Assembly (NCBI RefSeq): GCF_001953175.1
Contig: NZ_CP018258.1
Location: forward strand, 248,001-312,000
From: Dehalogenimonas formicexedens
GTDB taxonomy: Bacteria; Chloroflexota; Dehalococcoidia; Dehalococcoidales; Dehalococcoidaceae
Reading direction: 5' to 3'
DNA length: 64,000 bases
The position numbers were made by a program, and so were the translations under genes. This document shows positions 15,917 to 26,053 of the stretch, in pieces; positions within the stretch are counted from its first letter, which is position 1; each line of letters begins with the position of its first letter. A model generated the notes under the pieces. It did no database searches and was not told the DNA's origin. It worked only from the letters and a program-made list of their open reading frames with translations.

Positions 15917-16419
15917 AGATCCAATATATTGTCTGTGCTAACCAGTTTATTGTACCGGTCATCAAACTCTTCGATAAAGTCGTATAAGTTTTTCAGATAA
16001 TCGTCTTCGTTATTAGCAGTTGCTATGAGCTTTTCATACAAAATATCGACACCGCCCAAGACATAGCGCTCGTATAACTGTTCATCCTGCAAGGCCCGCT
16101 CACTTCCATAATGCCTAAAAGCTTTATCTATTCTTTCGTCTAATTTACCTTCATAGCTTTTATCCAACAGAAGAATCAACCTGTATTGAAACATTAAATC
16201 CTGATATGCTTTAAGAAGCTGCTCCGGGAAGATCTTGGTTGTTGAATCAGATTTGTCTAATTCTGCTGTGCTTCCATAGAGAAATCCCACAATTGGTGCA
16301 ACAAGATAGACATCGAGGTTTCTGGCAAACAATTTAAAATTATCCTTACCAAACCCGGCAGTAAGTTTGATTACTTTATCAGCGTGTGAACCCCTAAATG
16401 AGTATTCTTTGTCAAACAT
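15895..16419 (-). CDS. Defence-operon protein of unknown function (174 aa)
   Basis: A 174-aa soluble protein with GAGGTAG before ATG 16419, four bases after the DndD-like gene. The N-terminus reads DKEYSFRGSHADKVIKLT, then FARNLDVYLVAPIVGFLYG. From memory, proteins of this style accompany Dnd-like helicase/ATPase operons, so it is probably a conserved component. There is no catalytic motif; it is helical with many charged residues. Its end overlaps the start of the sigma gene. A role as a partner of the SMC-like ATPase or as a DndE-like accessory is possible but not shown. Confidence 0.6.
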   Translation of the reverse strand: MFDKEYSFRGSHADKVIKLTAGFGKDNFKLFARNLDVYLVAPIVGFLYGSTAELDKSDSTTKIFPEQLLKAYQDLMFQYRLILLLDKSYEGKLDERIDKAFRHYGSERALQDEQLYERYVLGGVDILYEKLIATANNEDDYLKNLYDFIEEFDDRYNKLVSTDNILDLCRLARS

Positions 16420-16423
16420 GTCA

Positions 16424-18418
16424 CTACCTCGTTATTAAATAAGTTTCGTATTCATTCTTTTTGTCAAAAAGATACCTTTTACCAACTTTGGAGGCCATAT
16501 GCGCTTCAGCAAGTTCACCATCGGTATCTTTGATAAAAAATATCACTTGCTCAGCAACTTGGGGCAATACGTCACATACAGTTTTTATCCGCGTTTTATC
16601 GAAAGATGAAAGGGGAGCATCCATTACAAGAGGATAAGGTTCACAAGAAACGAGTTCGTTTTCAGAGGCTCGCCTTTGCCGAGCCATTTTTGTGACACCA
16701 GAAATAAAAGCAAAGATGACTGAAATACTTTGGCCCATTGATGCCTCTATTTCATCATGGTATCCTTCACAGTCGATGGCGTTAATTTGTATGTTGTATT
16801 TTTCATCGATGGACAGTGAAAGGCCTCCGTTATATATGGTCTTAAATATGTGGTTCACGTTATATTCTAATTGTTCTCGAGTCTCTGCTTCCTTTTCCGT
16901 GTAGAGAGCGCTCAGTATGTTGTACATATACTGGGCGTAAGCCTTATAGATTTCGATCTTTCGATTATTTTCATCTTTTAGGGACAGTTCATTTCGCTCA
17001 GTATTACGCCTATCCCTATTCATTTCGCACCGCCCTTTTTCGCGGTTTAAGTTATCTCTTTCACTTTGAAGGTCCCTCAATGCCTTTTCGTATTTCATCA
17101 GATCTTTTTGGAGTTCACCGACATTGATCATCCCTTGAAGCTTTGTCTCTATTAATACGATTTGCTCCTCGGTCGAAGAATAATCGTTATCGTTTTCACG
17201 TACGAGCGCATACTTCTCCGCAACATTTTCATAAAATAGATTGCTTTGCTGGCTCTTTAATTCGCAGTCCCTGACAAATTGGCCGATAGTACTTCCTAAG
17301 GATTGGGGAGGAATGAATTCTAACACCTTATTAAGGGCTTTATATTCAGGGTTGCCAAATTCTATTTTATTGTCGCACAAACATATGCCTCGTTTGATTA
17401 GGTATTCGATAGTGCGAGCGTGGATATCTGGTATTCCTTTATCAAGCTTCTGAGCTTCAGATAATTGTTGTAAGGCATCTCTCATTAATTTTTTTGAAAA
17501 ATAGCTGGGCGCATGTAGGTTGAAAAATTTTAATAGTGAAGAAGTGTTCGTTGCTTTAGATAGTATTAAACTTTGGAGCCGAATTTTCAAAGTATCCTTT
17601 TCTTTTGCGAGCCTTATGCTGTCCTCGTTTAATTTAATCTTCTCTTCGAGTACAGCGCATTTATCTCGTGCTAAGATATCTTCTTTATCAATCTCTTCAA
17701 TACGGCTTTCGATTTTCGATAAAGAATCGTTTAATTCCTGAATCTCCCGGGTATATTGCGCGATCTTATTGTCACTCCTGGTATCGTAGCTTTCATCGTA
17801 ATTACGGAGTACTGAGGCTTTCGGTCCTCGACCCTTAAGGTGATCTAGGGCAGCGGCGATGGCACTCAACCCCAACAACCCCTTGACGGCTTGGGCGAAT
17901 TCTTGGCTTTTGCCTTTACGAAGCTCTTTGCTCATGGTGCCGATACGTTCACCGTCAAAGAAGAAATATCTTGAAAGCTCCTTCGGCAGGAGCTCTTTCA
18001 TCGTCATTTCCGTCTTTAGCTCATCAACATATTCTCGTTGGCCATCTTTATTCTTGTAGGCAATTACGAAAATCGGCTGGTTGGGCCGTTTGATAATCCC
18101 AGCCCCGTCCTTCTGATACCTTTGTTCTCGTATTATGGTGTACTCTACTCCGTTGTGTTCAAGTGCCAATTCTGCTTTGACAGTCTCTTCAGTATTGGGT
18201 AGCATCGCCGATGCTGTTGCTTTGCATAACATCGACTTATCTTCAAAATCCGTATCCCCATATAAACACCAGGTAAAAGCTTGGGCAAACGTCGTTTTTC
18301 CGGATCCCATTACTCCCATTATAACTGTCACATTTTTTTCTGGGTCAACTGAAAAATAAACCGTCTGATCCCCTCTGAACTGTCGAAAATTCCGTAATTT
18401 TAACGATTTTAGTAGCAC
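16424..18418 (-). CDS. DndD-like SMC/Rad50-type ATPase
   Basis: A 664-aa protein starting with GTG 18418. The N-terminus has MLLKSLKLRNFRQFRGDQ followed by Walker A GVMGSGKTTFAQ (about residues 35-46). The C-terminal part holds an ABC signature-like SMGQSISVIFAF and Walker B/D-loop LVMDAPLSSFD. In between lie long coiled coils (about residues 210-300 and 400-500) around a small hook region with CLC (about residue 350). This is the layout of DndD and RecF/Rad50-like ATPases. DndD belongs to the DNA phosphorothioation complex, where it is thought to use ATP for DNA handling. Here it lies between a 59-aa ORF and a 174-aa gene, with overlap on one side and 4 bases on the other. Confidence 0.85.
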   Translation of the reverse strand: MLLKSLKLRNFRQFRGDQTVYFSVDPEKNVTVIMGVMGSGKTTFAQAFTWCLYGDTDFEDKSMLCKATASAMLPNTEETVKAELALEHNGVEYTIIREQRYQKDGAGIIKRPNQPIFVIAYKNKDGQREYVDELKTEMTMKELLPKELSRYFFFDGERIGTMSKELRKGKSQEFAQAVKGLLGLSAIAAALDHLKGRGPKASVLRNYDESYDTRSDNKIAQYTREIQELNDSLSKIESRIEEIDKEDILARDKCAVLEEKIKLNEDSIRLAKEKDTLKIRLQSLILSKATNTSSLLKFFNLHAPSYFSKKLMRDALQQLSEAQKLDKGIPDIHARTIEYLIKRGICLCDNKIEFGNPEYKALNKVLEFIPPQSLGSTIGQFVRDCELKSQQSNLFYENVAEKYALVRENDNDYSSTEEQIVLIETKLQGMINVGELQKDLMKYEKALRDLQSERDNLNREKGRCEMNRDRRNTERNELSLKDENNRKIEIYKAYAQYMYNILSALYTEKEAETREQLEYNVNHIFKTIYNGGLSLSIDEKYNIQINAIDCEGYHDEIEASMGQSISVIFAFISGVTKMARQRRASENELVSCEPYPLVMDAPLSSFDKTRIKTVCDVLPQVAEQVIFFIKDTDGELAEAHMASKVGKRYLFDKKNEYETYLITR

Positions 18419-18588
18419 TTCGCTTCTTCCTCAATCATTTTCTTAATCAGTTTTACCATTTCAACATCGTTATATTGCCTGGTTTTTATATTAACTTTTT
18501 CTTTCATGATCAGCTTACGAAGTAAGATGTCGATTTTCCGAGTGTCTATTTCTACTCCATTCACTGTAACAATTTCGCCATTATTCAT
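18409..18588 (-). CDS. 59-aa small protein nested over two gene junctions
   Basis: A short frame starts at ATG 18588 (inside the last codons of the helicase gene) and stops with TAA at 18409, ten bases inside the DndD-like gene. It encodes 59 residues starting MNNGEIVTVNGVEIDTRKI and ending in EEEAKCY; it is highly charged and helical. Without it the 162 bases between the two large genes would be the longest empty stretch of the operon. Overlap at both ends (8 and 10 bases) fits translational coupling. I recall that comparable modification operons carry a small protein annotated as DNA modification system-associated; this link is from memory. It is probably a real subunit or adaptor. Confidence 0.75.
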   Translation of the reverse strand: MNNGEIVTVNGVEIDTRKIDILLRKLIMKEKVNIKTRQYNDVEMVKLIKKMIEEEAKCY

Positions 18589-20770
18589 AGGTTAACTCCT
18601 CTTCGTAACCGTATTCTTTGTCTTGTATTCGGTAAACTGACTTGATTGAGTCGATGATTGATTGAGCTTCGATCATATTCATGGCAATACTCGCGAAATC
18701 TTCAGCTCTCTTTGTTTCGCTTTTGACCAACGCAAGATCCCTGTTCACTTGGGCCTGAGTGAGTGATGGGACTTGATCGAGCGCTCTTGGGAGTGTGATG
18801 AAGTCGAATATTTCAGCGTGATCCTTTCCTTCTGCTAAACGCAACACACGTCCACGCCTCTGAATGTATTCTTTTGGATTAGTAGTGCTCGCAAGAATGA
18901 AAGCGATCTTAATATTCGGGATGTTTACACCTTCATCAAGGCATTTAATGGCAATCAGCGCTTGAAGGGTTTCTCCCGCAGCGAATTCCCTTTTGAGACG
19001 AGCACGCTCTTCAACATCCTCTTTAGATGTGAATTGAGACACGTTCATATTCAGTTTGTTCCCAAGTAGATCCGTGACGACATCTATTTGGCGCAAATCC
19101 TCATCATCAACCGGAGTAGAATCTTGATTTTCAGCAAGAATCTTTGTAGCCCCACAGTAGACTAATATATGATTATCGTGAATATATGGCGATATGCAGT
19201 ATCCTAGTTGTGTTATTTTATTCTCCGCGCCCGCCACAAGACGGGCTCGCGCCAAAGTAAGCATTTTCCCTCTTTCGCTCAACGTAGTCTTGCCGTCTTT
19301 TCCCTTGACTACACACTTTCCGATCTCGTAAGTGAGCTCAGAGTACTTATTCAATTCTCCTTCGCTGAGTGCGGTAATAACGGGATAGTATTTATAATTC
19401 GTAAGCTTTTTTTCCTGAATGGCTCTTTCTATCGGATATTCAATACACTTTTCGCCGAAGTAAGAATAGAGAGCAGAAGTACCTTCGATATCACGATGAC
19501 GTTCGAAAGTCGCAGACAGAGCTAAACGAAAAGGAAAAATCTCACTCAACAACTGACTTAACGCCGTGGCCCCGAAATTATGTGCCTCATCAACTAATAG
19601 CACGGCGTTGCTACGGATCCTCTGGACCTGTTTCTGAACAAAATCAGACGCGAATGTTGCATTAGTACAAATAAAACAAAAGAACTCTTTATTATTTACC
19701 TTTATTTTTTGGTCTCTAATGGCGTTGTCCAACCGGCTCTTCCAATCTTTTTGAGAGGAAGCGGAATAGCCGATTATGGGATCAACATTGAACTGCAACA
19801 GATCTTCGACCCACTGCTCAACGAGATGTTGATACGGACACACTATGAAGATTGCCAGGTTACCGGAGACAGCTTGACTAAGCCTCGCTAGCGCTCCGAG
19901 TCCTGTATAGGTTTTCCCGGTGCCGGTCGCCATATCAAAAATGCCTTTATATCCGCGCTTTTCCCATTCGTCGATAGCCATTTTCTGATAATCATGCAAT
20001 TCGACTTTGTGGGGTATGACCACGCCCAAGCATTTCATCTTGGAGCGTTTTTGAGAATCGACGAATCCATTTAACTCTAGCTGTTCAGCATCGAAGTTAG
20101 GTGGATACTTTTTATAGCGTTCGATTATTTCCCGTTTCAACTCAGGAAATGGTATTATGCGAACATTTGGTTCGCAATCATTCCAAATAGATATAAAAGC
20201 TCTCTCTTTGGCTAGAACACGATCTGGCTCTCTCCAAGAGCAAAACACATCGATGGCTTCATAATTGACTTTAATTCCTGATACAGATTCATTCATGGAC
20301 CCTGAAAAAGCTACTTTGTTCCCTAAGGCGTCAGTGAAGATGCCCATCTTTTCATGATAAATCCCGGTATTATTAGCATCTTCCACGAACGCGATTTTAA
20401 TATCGAGAGTATCATTGGCAATCAGATGGGCCAAAATATTTAGTCGTTCGAGTTCATAATCGTTTCTTGCATTCTGAAGTTCACGTAGTACAGCCTGTTT
20501 TACGATCTGTTCTCTAATCTCGTAGCCTTTTCGGATAGCACAAATATCTTCGTCTGATAAATAAGGTGAAGCTACCAGCTGAATCTTACCGCCATTTCTT
20601 ACTAGGCCTGATATTCCTTTTGACACTTCCACAAGTGCTGAAGAAGAAAAAAAACCGACGGCTCGTTGGTATAACGTAGCCGCCGACAAAAGAGGAATGT
20701 AAAACTCATTCGAGATATCGTCGAGAAGTGAGCGATACTCTTTTTTTATCAGGATATCTTCAAAACTCAT
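18581..20770 (-). CDS. PLD-domain DEAD/DEAH helicase (restriction/defence type)
   Basis: A 729-aa superfamily 2 helicase. The N-terminal 230 residues form a phospholipase D-like domain with IYHEKMGIFTDALGNK and GSMNES (HxK...N type), related to PLD nucleases. The helicase part has Walker A ATGTGKTYTG (about residue 280), DEAH in LLVDEAHNFG, motif III LALSATFERH and motif VI QRRGRVLRL. Such PLD-SF2 proteins occur in restriction systems, where they may cut or translocate DNA lacking the protective mark. Its position in the operon makes it the best candidate for the effector. It starts 67 bases after the sulfurtransferase gene, the widest gap in the operon. Confidence 0.85.
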   Translation of the reverse strand: MSFEDILIKKEYRSLLDDISNEFYIPLLSAATLYQRAVGFFSSSALVEVSKGISGLVRNGGKIQLVASPYLSDEDICAIRKGYEIREQIVKQAVLRELQNARNDYELERLNILAHLIANDTLDIKIAFVEDANNTGIYHEKMGIFTDALGNKVAFSGSMNESVSGIKVNYEAIDVFCSWREPDRVLAKERAFISIWNDCEPNVRIIPFPELKREIIERYKKYPPNFDAEQLELNGFVDSQKRSKMKCLGVVIPHKVELHDYQKMAIDEWEKRGYKGIFDMATGTGKTYTGLGALARLSQAVSGNLAIFIVCPYQHLVEQWVEDLLQFNVDPIIGYSASSQKDWKSRLDNAIRDQKIKVNNKEFFCFICTNATFASDFVQKQVQRIRSNAVLLVDEAHNFGATALSQLLSEIFPFRLALSATFERHRDIEGTSALYSYFGEKCIEYPIERAIQEKKLTNYKYYPVITALSEGELNKYSELTYEIGKCVVKGKDGKTTLSERGKMLTLARARLVAGAENKITQLGYCISPYIHDNHILVYCGATKILAENQDSTPVDDEDLRQIDVVTDLLGNKLNMNVSQFTSKEDVEERARLKREFAAGETLQALIAIKCLDEGVNIPNIKIAFILASTTNPKEYIQRRGRVLRLAEGKDHAEIFDFITLPRALDQVPSLTQAQVNRDLALVKSETKRAEDFASIAMNMIEAQSIIDSIKSVYRIQDKEYGYEEELTYE

Positions 20771-20837
20771 GATACATTCTACTCGACGATTTAGAGCAGA
20801 TCTTCCTCACAAAAGCCTGGTCCTTTAAGAGGTTAGA

Positions 20838-21614
20838 CTACAACGTACATACTAGACATGGTCGTTCCCAACTGTCATCCTCCAATATCTCCGCAAGCGT
20901 GATGTGCGCGACAAGGTTGCGTTCCATTCGGCGGGCATGTTCGGTTTTTATCGTCGCAACTCTCTCGGGGCGAGACAATTCTTCTAGACTCTCGTTGTCG
21001 CACCAGGTGAATCGCCGGCCTGAACTCTCATCATATTTTTCGTATTGGCTGGCTAACTCAAATAGGTGGGGATGATGCTCGAGAAGCCCAACCCATTCGA
21101 TCTTCTGCTGGAAGAAACAAAAAAAGCAGCCTGATCTTGAACGCCACGTCCGATATTGTGGCATTCCTATTCCAGATTCTTCGAGGATCCGAACGATATC
21201 GGGATAGCCGAGACCATCTTCCTTAAAAGGAAAAAGCGCCTTGATGTTCGGCTTTGTTGAAATATAGCCTTCTCTGTCTTCATCAGCGCGGATTCCAACG
21301 TAACTGGTGACAGCAGAATCTCCCACATATCGTTCAAACGGGTGCAATTTAAGATGCCGGGTACACCAACGCATCCTGGACGATGGAAGATAACCACGGA
21401 AAATCTCTAGCCAGTGGTCAAACCCCCTGCCATCCTTTAATGTGACAATCGTTTTTCCTAAAATGCCTTCTAGCCGCGCCAGGTATTCATAAGTTTCGGG
21501 TAGTTCTTTCTCCGTGTCGCAAAAGACGTACTCCATCCCAGGCACTTTGTCTCGCATGTAGATCGCGAGCGCCGCGCTATCTTTTCCACCGGAAACACAC
21601 AGAATATGACGCAC
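20838..21614 (-). CDS. PAPS reductase/DndC-like sulfurtransferase
   Basis: A 258-aa adenine nucleotide alpha-hydrolase-type enzyme. The PP-loop SGGKDSAALAIY is at residues 8-19. Cysteines in RWCTRHLK, SGCFFCFF and PCLVC make a plausible iron-sulfur cluster or persulfide set, as in DndC and BrxP. DndC activates DNA with ATP and inserts sulfur into the backbone. A cysteine desulfurase (DndA) would have to supply sulfur; none is in the operon, so a host IscS/SufS-type enzyme is expected to serve. The start is GTG 21614, 12 bases after the ATPase gene. It is the gene that makes DNA sulfur modification the leading hypothesis. Confidence 0.85.
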   Translation of the reverse strand: MRHILCVSGGKDSAALAIYMRDKVPGMEYVFCDTEKELPETYEYLARLEGILGKTIVTLKDGRGFDHWLEIFRGYLPSSRMRWCTRHLKLHPFERYVGDSAVTSYVGIRADEDREGYISTKPNIKALFPFKEDGLGYPDIVRILEESGIGMPQYRTWRSRSGCFFCFFQQKIEWVGLLEHHPHLFELASQYEKYDESSGRRFTWCDNESLEELSRPERVATIKTEHARRMERNLVAHITLAEILEDDSWERPCLVCTL

Positions 21615-21626
21615 TAGCCTGCACCT

Positions 21627-24600
21627 CTAATTCGGCTTACTATGTGATAAGGTTGGCTTACGCCTAAATGAACGCTCAGTTGGCTCGCGTTCAGATGATA
21701 CAGCTTGCCGCGCGACTTCGGCAACTGCCCCCAGCCATACCTTCGTATCGACATCCGTTGCGTATTTCCGGATTATCTCCTTAGCAATACGTTCAGCCTT
21801 CCTTTTTTCGGAGTGAGTCAGTCTAACGATGCCACGGACACCCTCAACATCTTTTTTATCGATGGTGACCAGATATCCAGCATCGCTATCCTGTAGACTT
21901 GCTTTTAAATCCAACATCGACTCAATGGATCGAGCTTTAGTCGAGAGCTGGGCAACGAGTCGAACAAAAGACTCTTCTTCTGCTCGACTCCAGCGATTAG
22001 GTGGTTGGCCAACAATCCCCGCAGCTATGGATTCAATGAACTCCATAGGTGGTAGGTTCGTATCGATAGCCCGGTTTATCACGATGCGAAAACCCGGATC
22101 TGTCACATATTCCGACAATATTGAAGCCCGTTTAGGAATTGAGGTTCTCCAATTCATATCGTTATTGGAGATATCGAAGACTTTAAATATGCTGCCCTTA
22201 ATCCGCTCGATTAATGCTGGATAGCATGTGATAAGTGATTTGAACGCGCTATTGAGAGCATTAAAGAAATTTTCGATATTATCTTGGTTATTGTTAGACG
22301 GTTGCATCTCAAAAGGTATACAATCCAAAGCAACGGGTAATTCGACAAAAAGTAGCCTTTCGGGACTTTTAGCTCGCATAATTACATCCCGGGCGACAAT
22401 TGCCGGTCGTGGTAACGCCTGGGTTATCTCCGTATAATGGTTTAGTGTGGCCATTCGGGCGTAGAGTGAACGCACCACCGGTAGGAGATGATTCCCAACT
22501 CCGAAGCCTCTCGAAAATCGTTCGACAACTGCAGCGCGCTCTCCACTCACCTTAAAACTTACAATAGAAAAATTCTTTGGATTGCGAATTAGGCGCTCCA
22601 TCACGGGTGGTGTCAGATCGGGAATAAAGTGGTCTGTCTCATATAAGGCCATCGTCGTTGAATTGGCATGAAAGCATGCATAGAAGAGAACTGGAACGAA
22701 ACCATCCGCGACACCAAAGGGCGGATCGCATAATTCGGTGAATAATGAATCTAGGGGTTTTGGTCGGAGCGAGTCCGAGCTAGAGGCGTCTACGACATGA
22801 TCCCATGCTTTTTGGAGTCCTTTGTCTTTATGACTTGGTCTGCCAAATTCCCACTCGTCGGAGCTATTCTTGCGGTGAATCTCACTTTGTTTGAGAACGG
22901 ATTCGTAGATACTTCGTTCAGGTGGATGGCCGCTGAGCCCGAGCCGTTCTTCTCTGCTATGTACCATCATCGCTTCGATGAGGTTTCTCCGGGCCGCGGC
23001 AGTAGCAGTAGATAACGACCTACGATTAATCAATTCGTTTTGGATTGTCGGGGCATAGGGGTAAATCGCGTCAGCAGCCCTTGAAACAAGCTCGGCGAGG
23101 GCCTTGCCGGAAATAATGTTTTGACGTTCTCCTCTCCAGAACACTACCGCATGCCTGTTGGGGGTTGTAAAAAGCCTGTTCCATTCAGATCGAAATGCGA
23201 TACTTGCTTCAAGTTGGCGCTCTCCAAGTTCCTGCCTTGCCACCCGATCTCCAGAAAGTCCGGGTGTATTATGCTTAACCCAATTGAGAGCAGCGACATC
23301 ACGAGCGGCATCAATCAGTTGATCTGTTTCTTTTGCAATAATCACGATTGAGGCTTCGTGTGTCACTGTCTTGAGATGACTCTCGGTCGCCATATGCTGT
23401 TCATCAGTCTCTACAAGGCAACAAATAACGTGACCGTCTGCCGAGTCCTTGAGTTTAAGTGCCTTCTCTAGGTCTAACTGTCCAGTAGGGATTACTGAAA
23501 ATATCCTTGTCATTCCTTTGACAAATGAATGTCTTCGAGCAACGACTGATTGGGCCGGGCAGAGTTCCTTAGCGACAAAAAGGGAAAGTGATCGAGTGGG
23601 GATTGATTGATAAGCAGTGGTCAATCGTTCTCCAATGTCGACGTCGCTGCCTTCGTAGAGTCGATAGGAACTACGAAATCTCCGGTATACAACCAGGCGC
23701 CTCGTTTCAAAGGCGTTCAAAGCATTTCTTAATCCTTCTGCCTTGAATGCTTTGGAGACAAGCGCCAATTCAAGAACCTCATATGAGGCAGGCAAACGTG
23801 AGGAGTCTCCAACTAGATTGAGAATGGCGATACTTTTAAGCGTGGCCAACTCAACCTCTGTGGAATTACCTAAACGTGCGAGCGTATCCTCTGTCTCACT
23901 CCATGCCCGCGTGACTTGGAGACTCGGGGCTCCCCCAATCAATGTGTGAAAGCAGTAATCGTAAATCTCAGGCAATCGAAGGAATGGAGGATTGTCAGGT
24001 TCGAATGTTTGGTTTTGAAGCCAGGTAATCAGAGAGAAAGGTTCATCTGCCGAAAGAAAAGAAAACAAGGAACGCTCGTTTTGACCAAAACGTCTGAAGA
24101 GCGTTGGAAGTAGAAGTACCACAATAGGATGTAATGGATAACAGGCGACACAAAGGTTTTCAAAATCTGTCTCAGATCCGCGCGGGGCGAAAGAGGAACA
24201 AGCACGGGCAATATCGCAAATATGTCGGTTATTTCTTATCTCGTCGCTCCTGTTCCCATTCATAGCGGCTGCTGTGAGCTGCAATGCGTCCAGACCGTCA
24301 AGCGAACAGGGTACGTCAAAGAAACGCTGCTGGACCTTACTCCATTCCTTCTGTTGCCTCCTACCAAGTCGAGATGCGTATTGAGAAAACTGCTGATGAA
24401 GTATGGTAATAAACCACAATGGGTTGTCTTGACACCGGGATGCAGCCTCAGCCAACTCCTGAAGCACATTGATGTCATTCTTTTCCGGATTTAGTGCTGC
24501 GTGTTCGAGGAGTTTGCCGAGCTCATCGATTATTATTATCAATCCCCGGGAATGGTCTCGTGTCTTGGCCAAACCAGCTAATGCTTCGAACAAAGCTACT

Positions 24601-25103
24601 ATCTGGCGGGTGCTCGGTTCAGGCGAATTTAAAGTTTCGCCGTGATCAACCGATAAGGCTTTCAAAAGCGTTTGCCGTCCTGATAGTTCAAGCGATCGTT
24701 TCAGGCTCCTTACGAGGCAATTTGCAAGGTTCTCTCTGCCCCCAGTAGCTAAGACCGTAACGTAACCTTCGCCATCAGGTGGGAGCAGTTTATCAGCGAG
24801 TGCCCCTAATACGGGACGAGCTTTTTCCCTAAGCCCATTTGTCTGGTGTTGTTCCTGTATTTTCGCGAAAAACAGAGCAAGGGCGGATTTTCCAGAACCA
24901 TATGGCCCCGATATGCATTGAGATCGGTATGCAGGATCTTCGATACCTCGGCTAAGTAGAGAAAGTGCAGCTAATGCGCTGCGAGTTACTATGTACCCAT
25001 CAGCTGCGTCTTTACTATGGAAATCCCTTTCTAGGTGAACCGACCTTAGGAAACGGGGGCGAAGTGAAATTTGATGGATAAGTGGAGTGTTACTTACTTC
25101 CAT
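21627..25103 (-). CDS. Giant P-loop ATPase of the modification/defence operon
   Basis: A 1158-aa protein with GGAGG before ATG 25103. Walker A is GPYGSGKSALALFFAK (about residues 66-81), Walker B is LIIIIDELGKLLE (about residue 190), followed by a sensor-like ITILHQQF. This is the style of large ATPases of the BrxC/PglY or DUF499-type group, which are central in BREX. The remaining 900 residues are mostly helical with no catalytic motif I can name. Together with the PAPS reductase-like enzyme it recalls type 4 BREX (BrxP with BrxC), but no PglZ or BrxL gene is present. It may act as the DNA-scanning or switching component. Confidence 0.75.
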   Translation of the reverse strand: MEVSNTPLIHQISLRPRFLRSVHLERDFHSKDAADGYIVTRSALAALSLLSRGIEDPAYRSQCISGPYGSGKSALALFFAKIQEQHQTNGLREKARPVLGALADKLLPPDGEGYVTVLATGGRENLANCLVRSLKRSLELSGRQTLLKALSVDHGETLNSPEPSTRQIVALFEALAGLAKTRDHSRGLIIIIDELGKLLEHAALNPEKNDINVLQELAEAASRCQDNPLWFITILHQQFSQYASRLGRRQQKEWSKVQQRFFDVPCSLDGLDALQLTAAAMNGNRSDEIRNNRHICDIARACSSFAPRGSETDFENLCVACYPLHPIVVLLLPTLFRRFGQNERSLFSFLSADEPFSLITWLQNQTFEPDNPPFLRLPEIYDYCFHTLIGGAPSLQVTRAWSETEDTLARLGNSTEVELATLKSIAILNLVGDSSRLPASYEVLELALVSKAFKAEGLRNALNAFETRRLVVYRRFRSSYRLYEGSDVDIGERLTTAYQSIPTRSLSLFVAKELCPAQSVVARRHSFVKGMTRIFSVIPTGQLDLEKALKLKDSADGHVICCLVETDEQHMATESHLKTVTHEASIVIIAKETDQLIDAARDVAALNWVKHNTPGLSGDRVARQELGERQLEASIAFRSEWNRLFTTPNRHAVVFWRGERQNIISGKALAELVSRAADAIYPYAPTIQNELINRRSLSTATAAARRNLIEAMMVHSREERLGLSGHPPERSIYESVLKQSEIHRKNSSDEWEFGRPSHKDKGLQKAWDHVVDASSSDSLRPKPLDSLFTELCDPPFGVADGFVPVLFYACFHANSTTMALYETDHFIPDLTPPVMERLIRNPKNFSIVSFKVSGERAAVVERFSRGFGVGNHLLPVVRSLYARMATLNHYTEITQALPRPAIVARDVIMRAKSPERLLFVELPVALDCIPFEMQPSNNNQDNIENFFNALNSAFKSLITCYPALIERIKGSIFKVFDISNNDMNWRTSIPKRASILSEYVTDPGFRIVINRAIDTNLPPMEFIESIAAGIVGQPPNRWSRAEEESFVRLVAQLSTKARSIESMLDLKASLQDSDAGYLVTIDKKDVEGVRGIVRLTHSEKRKAERIAKEIIRKYATDVDTKVWLGAVAEVARQAVSSEREPTERSFRRKPTLSHSKPN

Positions 25104-26037
25104 AGTAAGCCTCCAAGAAGCACATAGAATTCAATGGTGCGGCGTGTTCTTTTATGACACTTCGGGTCAAAGGAGTATCAGAAAATCGATAAGCGCCTCC
25201 ACTAAGTGACTCTAGCTGATCTAAATAAGACAGCACAGAATCTTCATCGAGTTTGAATACTAAAGACGGGCTGCCTTCAGAGCTGATGATATCATGGACC
25301 TCCAGGGTATCTCTGTCACCGGCTTTAGTTTTCCAGAACTCAATAAGGGAATAGGTAAAAATAGCGGCAGGTAAAGAGTTTTTTGGCCCAACCCGGAAAC
25401 GAATCCTTTCTCCGTCTGGTTCTTGTAGGAGAAGGCCTAAACTGGTGAGCGGGCATTCTATTGGATCATCACCGAAGGCTGGATTACTACCACGTTCAAC
25501 GTATGTATGGATAAAGCAATCGATGTCTCGCTTAATTGTTGAATCAGAGATATCCATCCAACCTAGGGTCTGGAGATGTCTGGTCAAGGATTCTACCATG
25601 GCTGCTCGGGTGAACGTATATTCAAAAAACCTGTTAAATGCCCAGTACCAAGTCGCTGTTCGGGTATTAGTGCAGGCAAGCTTCCAATGCAGTAGCCATA
25701 ATGTCGCATCGTCCTCCAGATAAGGGTCCCATCCCCCATCAGCCAATAGTTTGTTTCCGATATCTGAAGGCAATAGACGTCTCCCCCGAGATCCGCTCTC
25801 TTCTTCGGCAATTTCTGTTGCTAGGCACCAATATCGAATGGAGCGAACCATATTTTTCCCAACCCCCAGGGTCACGATGGCATCGTCGTTTTGGAATACT
25901 TCGGGATTTTTCCGGACACCATCCAAGCCTTTTTTAAGCCATGAATATCGGAAGGCGAACGTCTCGTGACCAGAAAAGCATTTTTGAAACGGTATCTGTA
26001 GTTTATCACCGGGATTGATTATTTGAACAGCTGCCAT
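25090..26037 (-). CDS. DUF4007 family protein
   Basis: A 315-aa protein. I choose ATG 26037 because GGAAGG lies 5 bases before it; an in-frame GTG at 26073 would overlap the HTH gene but has a poor site. The DUF4007 signature is clear: FSGHETFAFRYSWLKKGLD, then DDAIVTLGVGKNMVRSIRYW, then LLADGGWDPYLEDDATLWLL. The rest looks like winged-helix and helical segments, suggesting DNA binding. From memory, DUF4007 genes sit beside PAPS reductase-like genes in modification systems. It may recognise the site to be modified; this is inference. Its end overlaps the ATPase start by 14 bases. Confidence 0.85.
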   Translation of the reverse strand: MAAVQIINPGDKLQIPFQKCFSGHETFAFRYSWLKKGLDGVRKNPEVFQNDDAIVTLGVGKNMVRSIRYWCLATEIAEEESGSRGRRLLPSDIGNKLLADGGWDPYLEDDATLWLLHWKLACTNTRTATWYWAFNRFFEYTFTRAAMVESLTRHLQTLGWMDISDSTIKRDIDCFIHTYVERGSNPAFGDDPIECPLTSLGLLLQEPDGERIRFRVGPKNSLPAAIFTYSLIEFWKTKAGDRDTLEVHDIISSEGSPSLVFKLDEDSVLSYLDQLESLSGGAYRFSDTPLTRSVIKEHAAPLNSMCFLEAYYGSK

Positions 26038-26053
26038 ATTTGCCTTCCAAACA

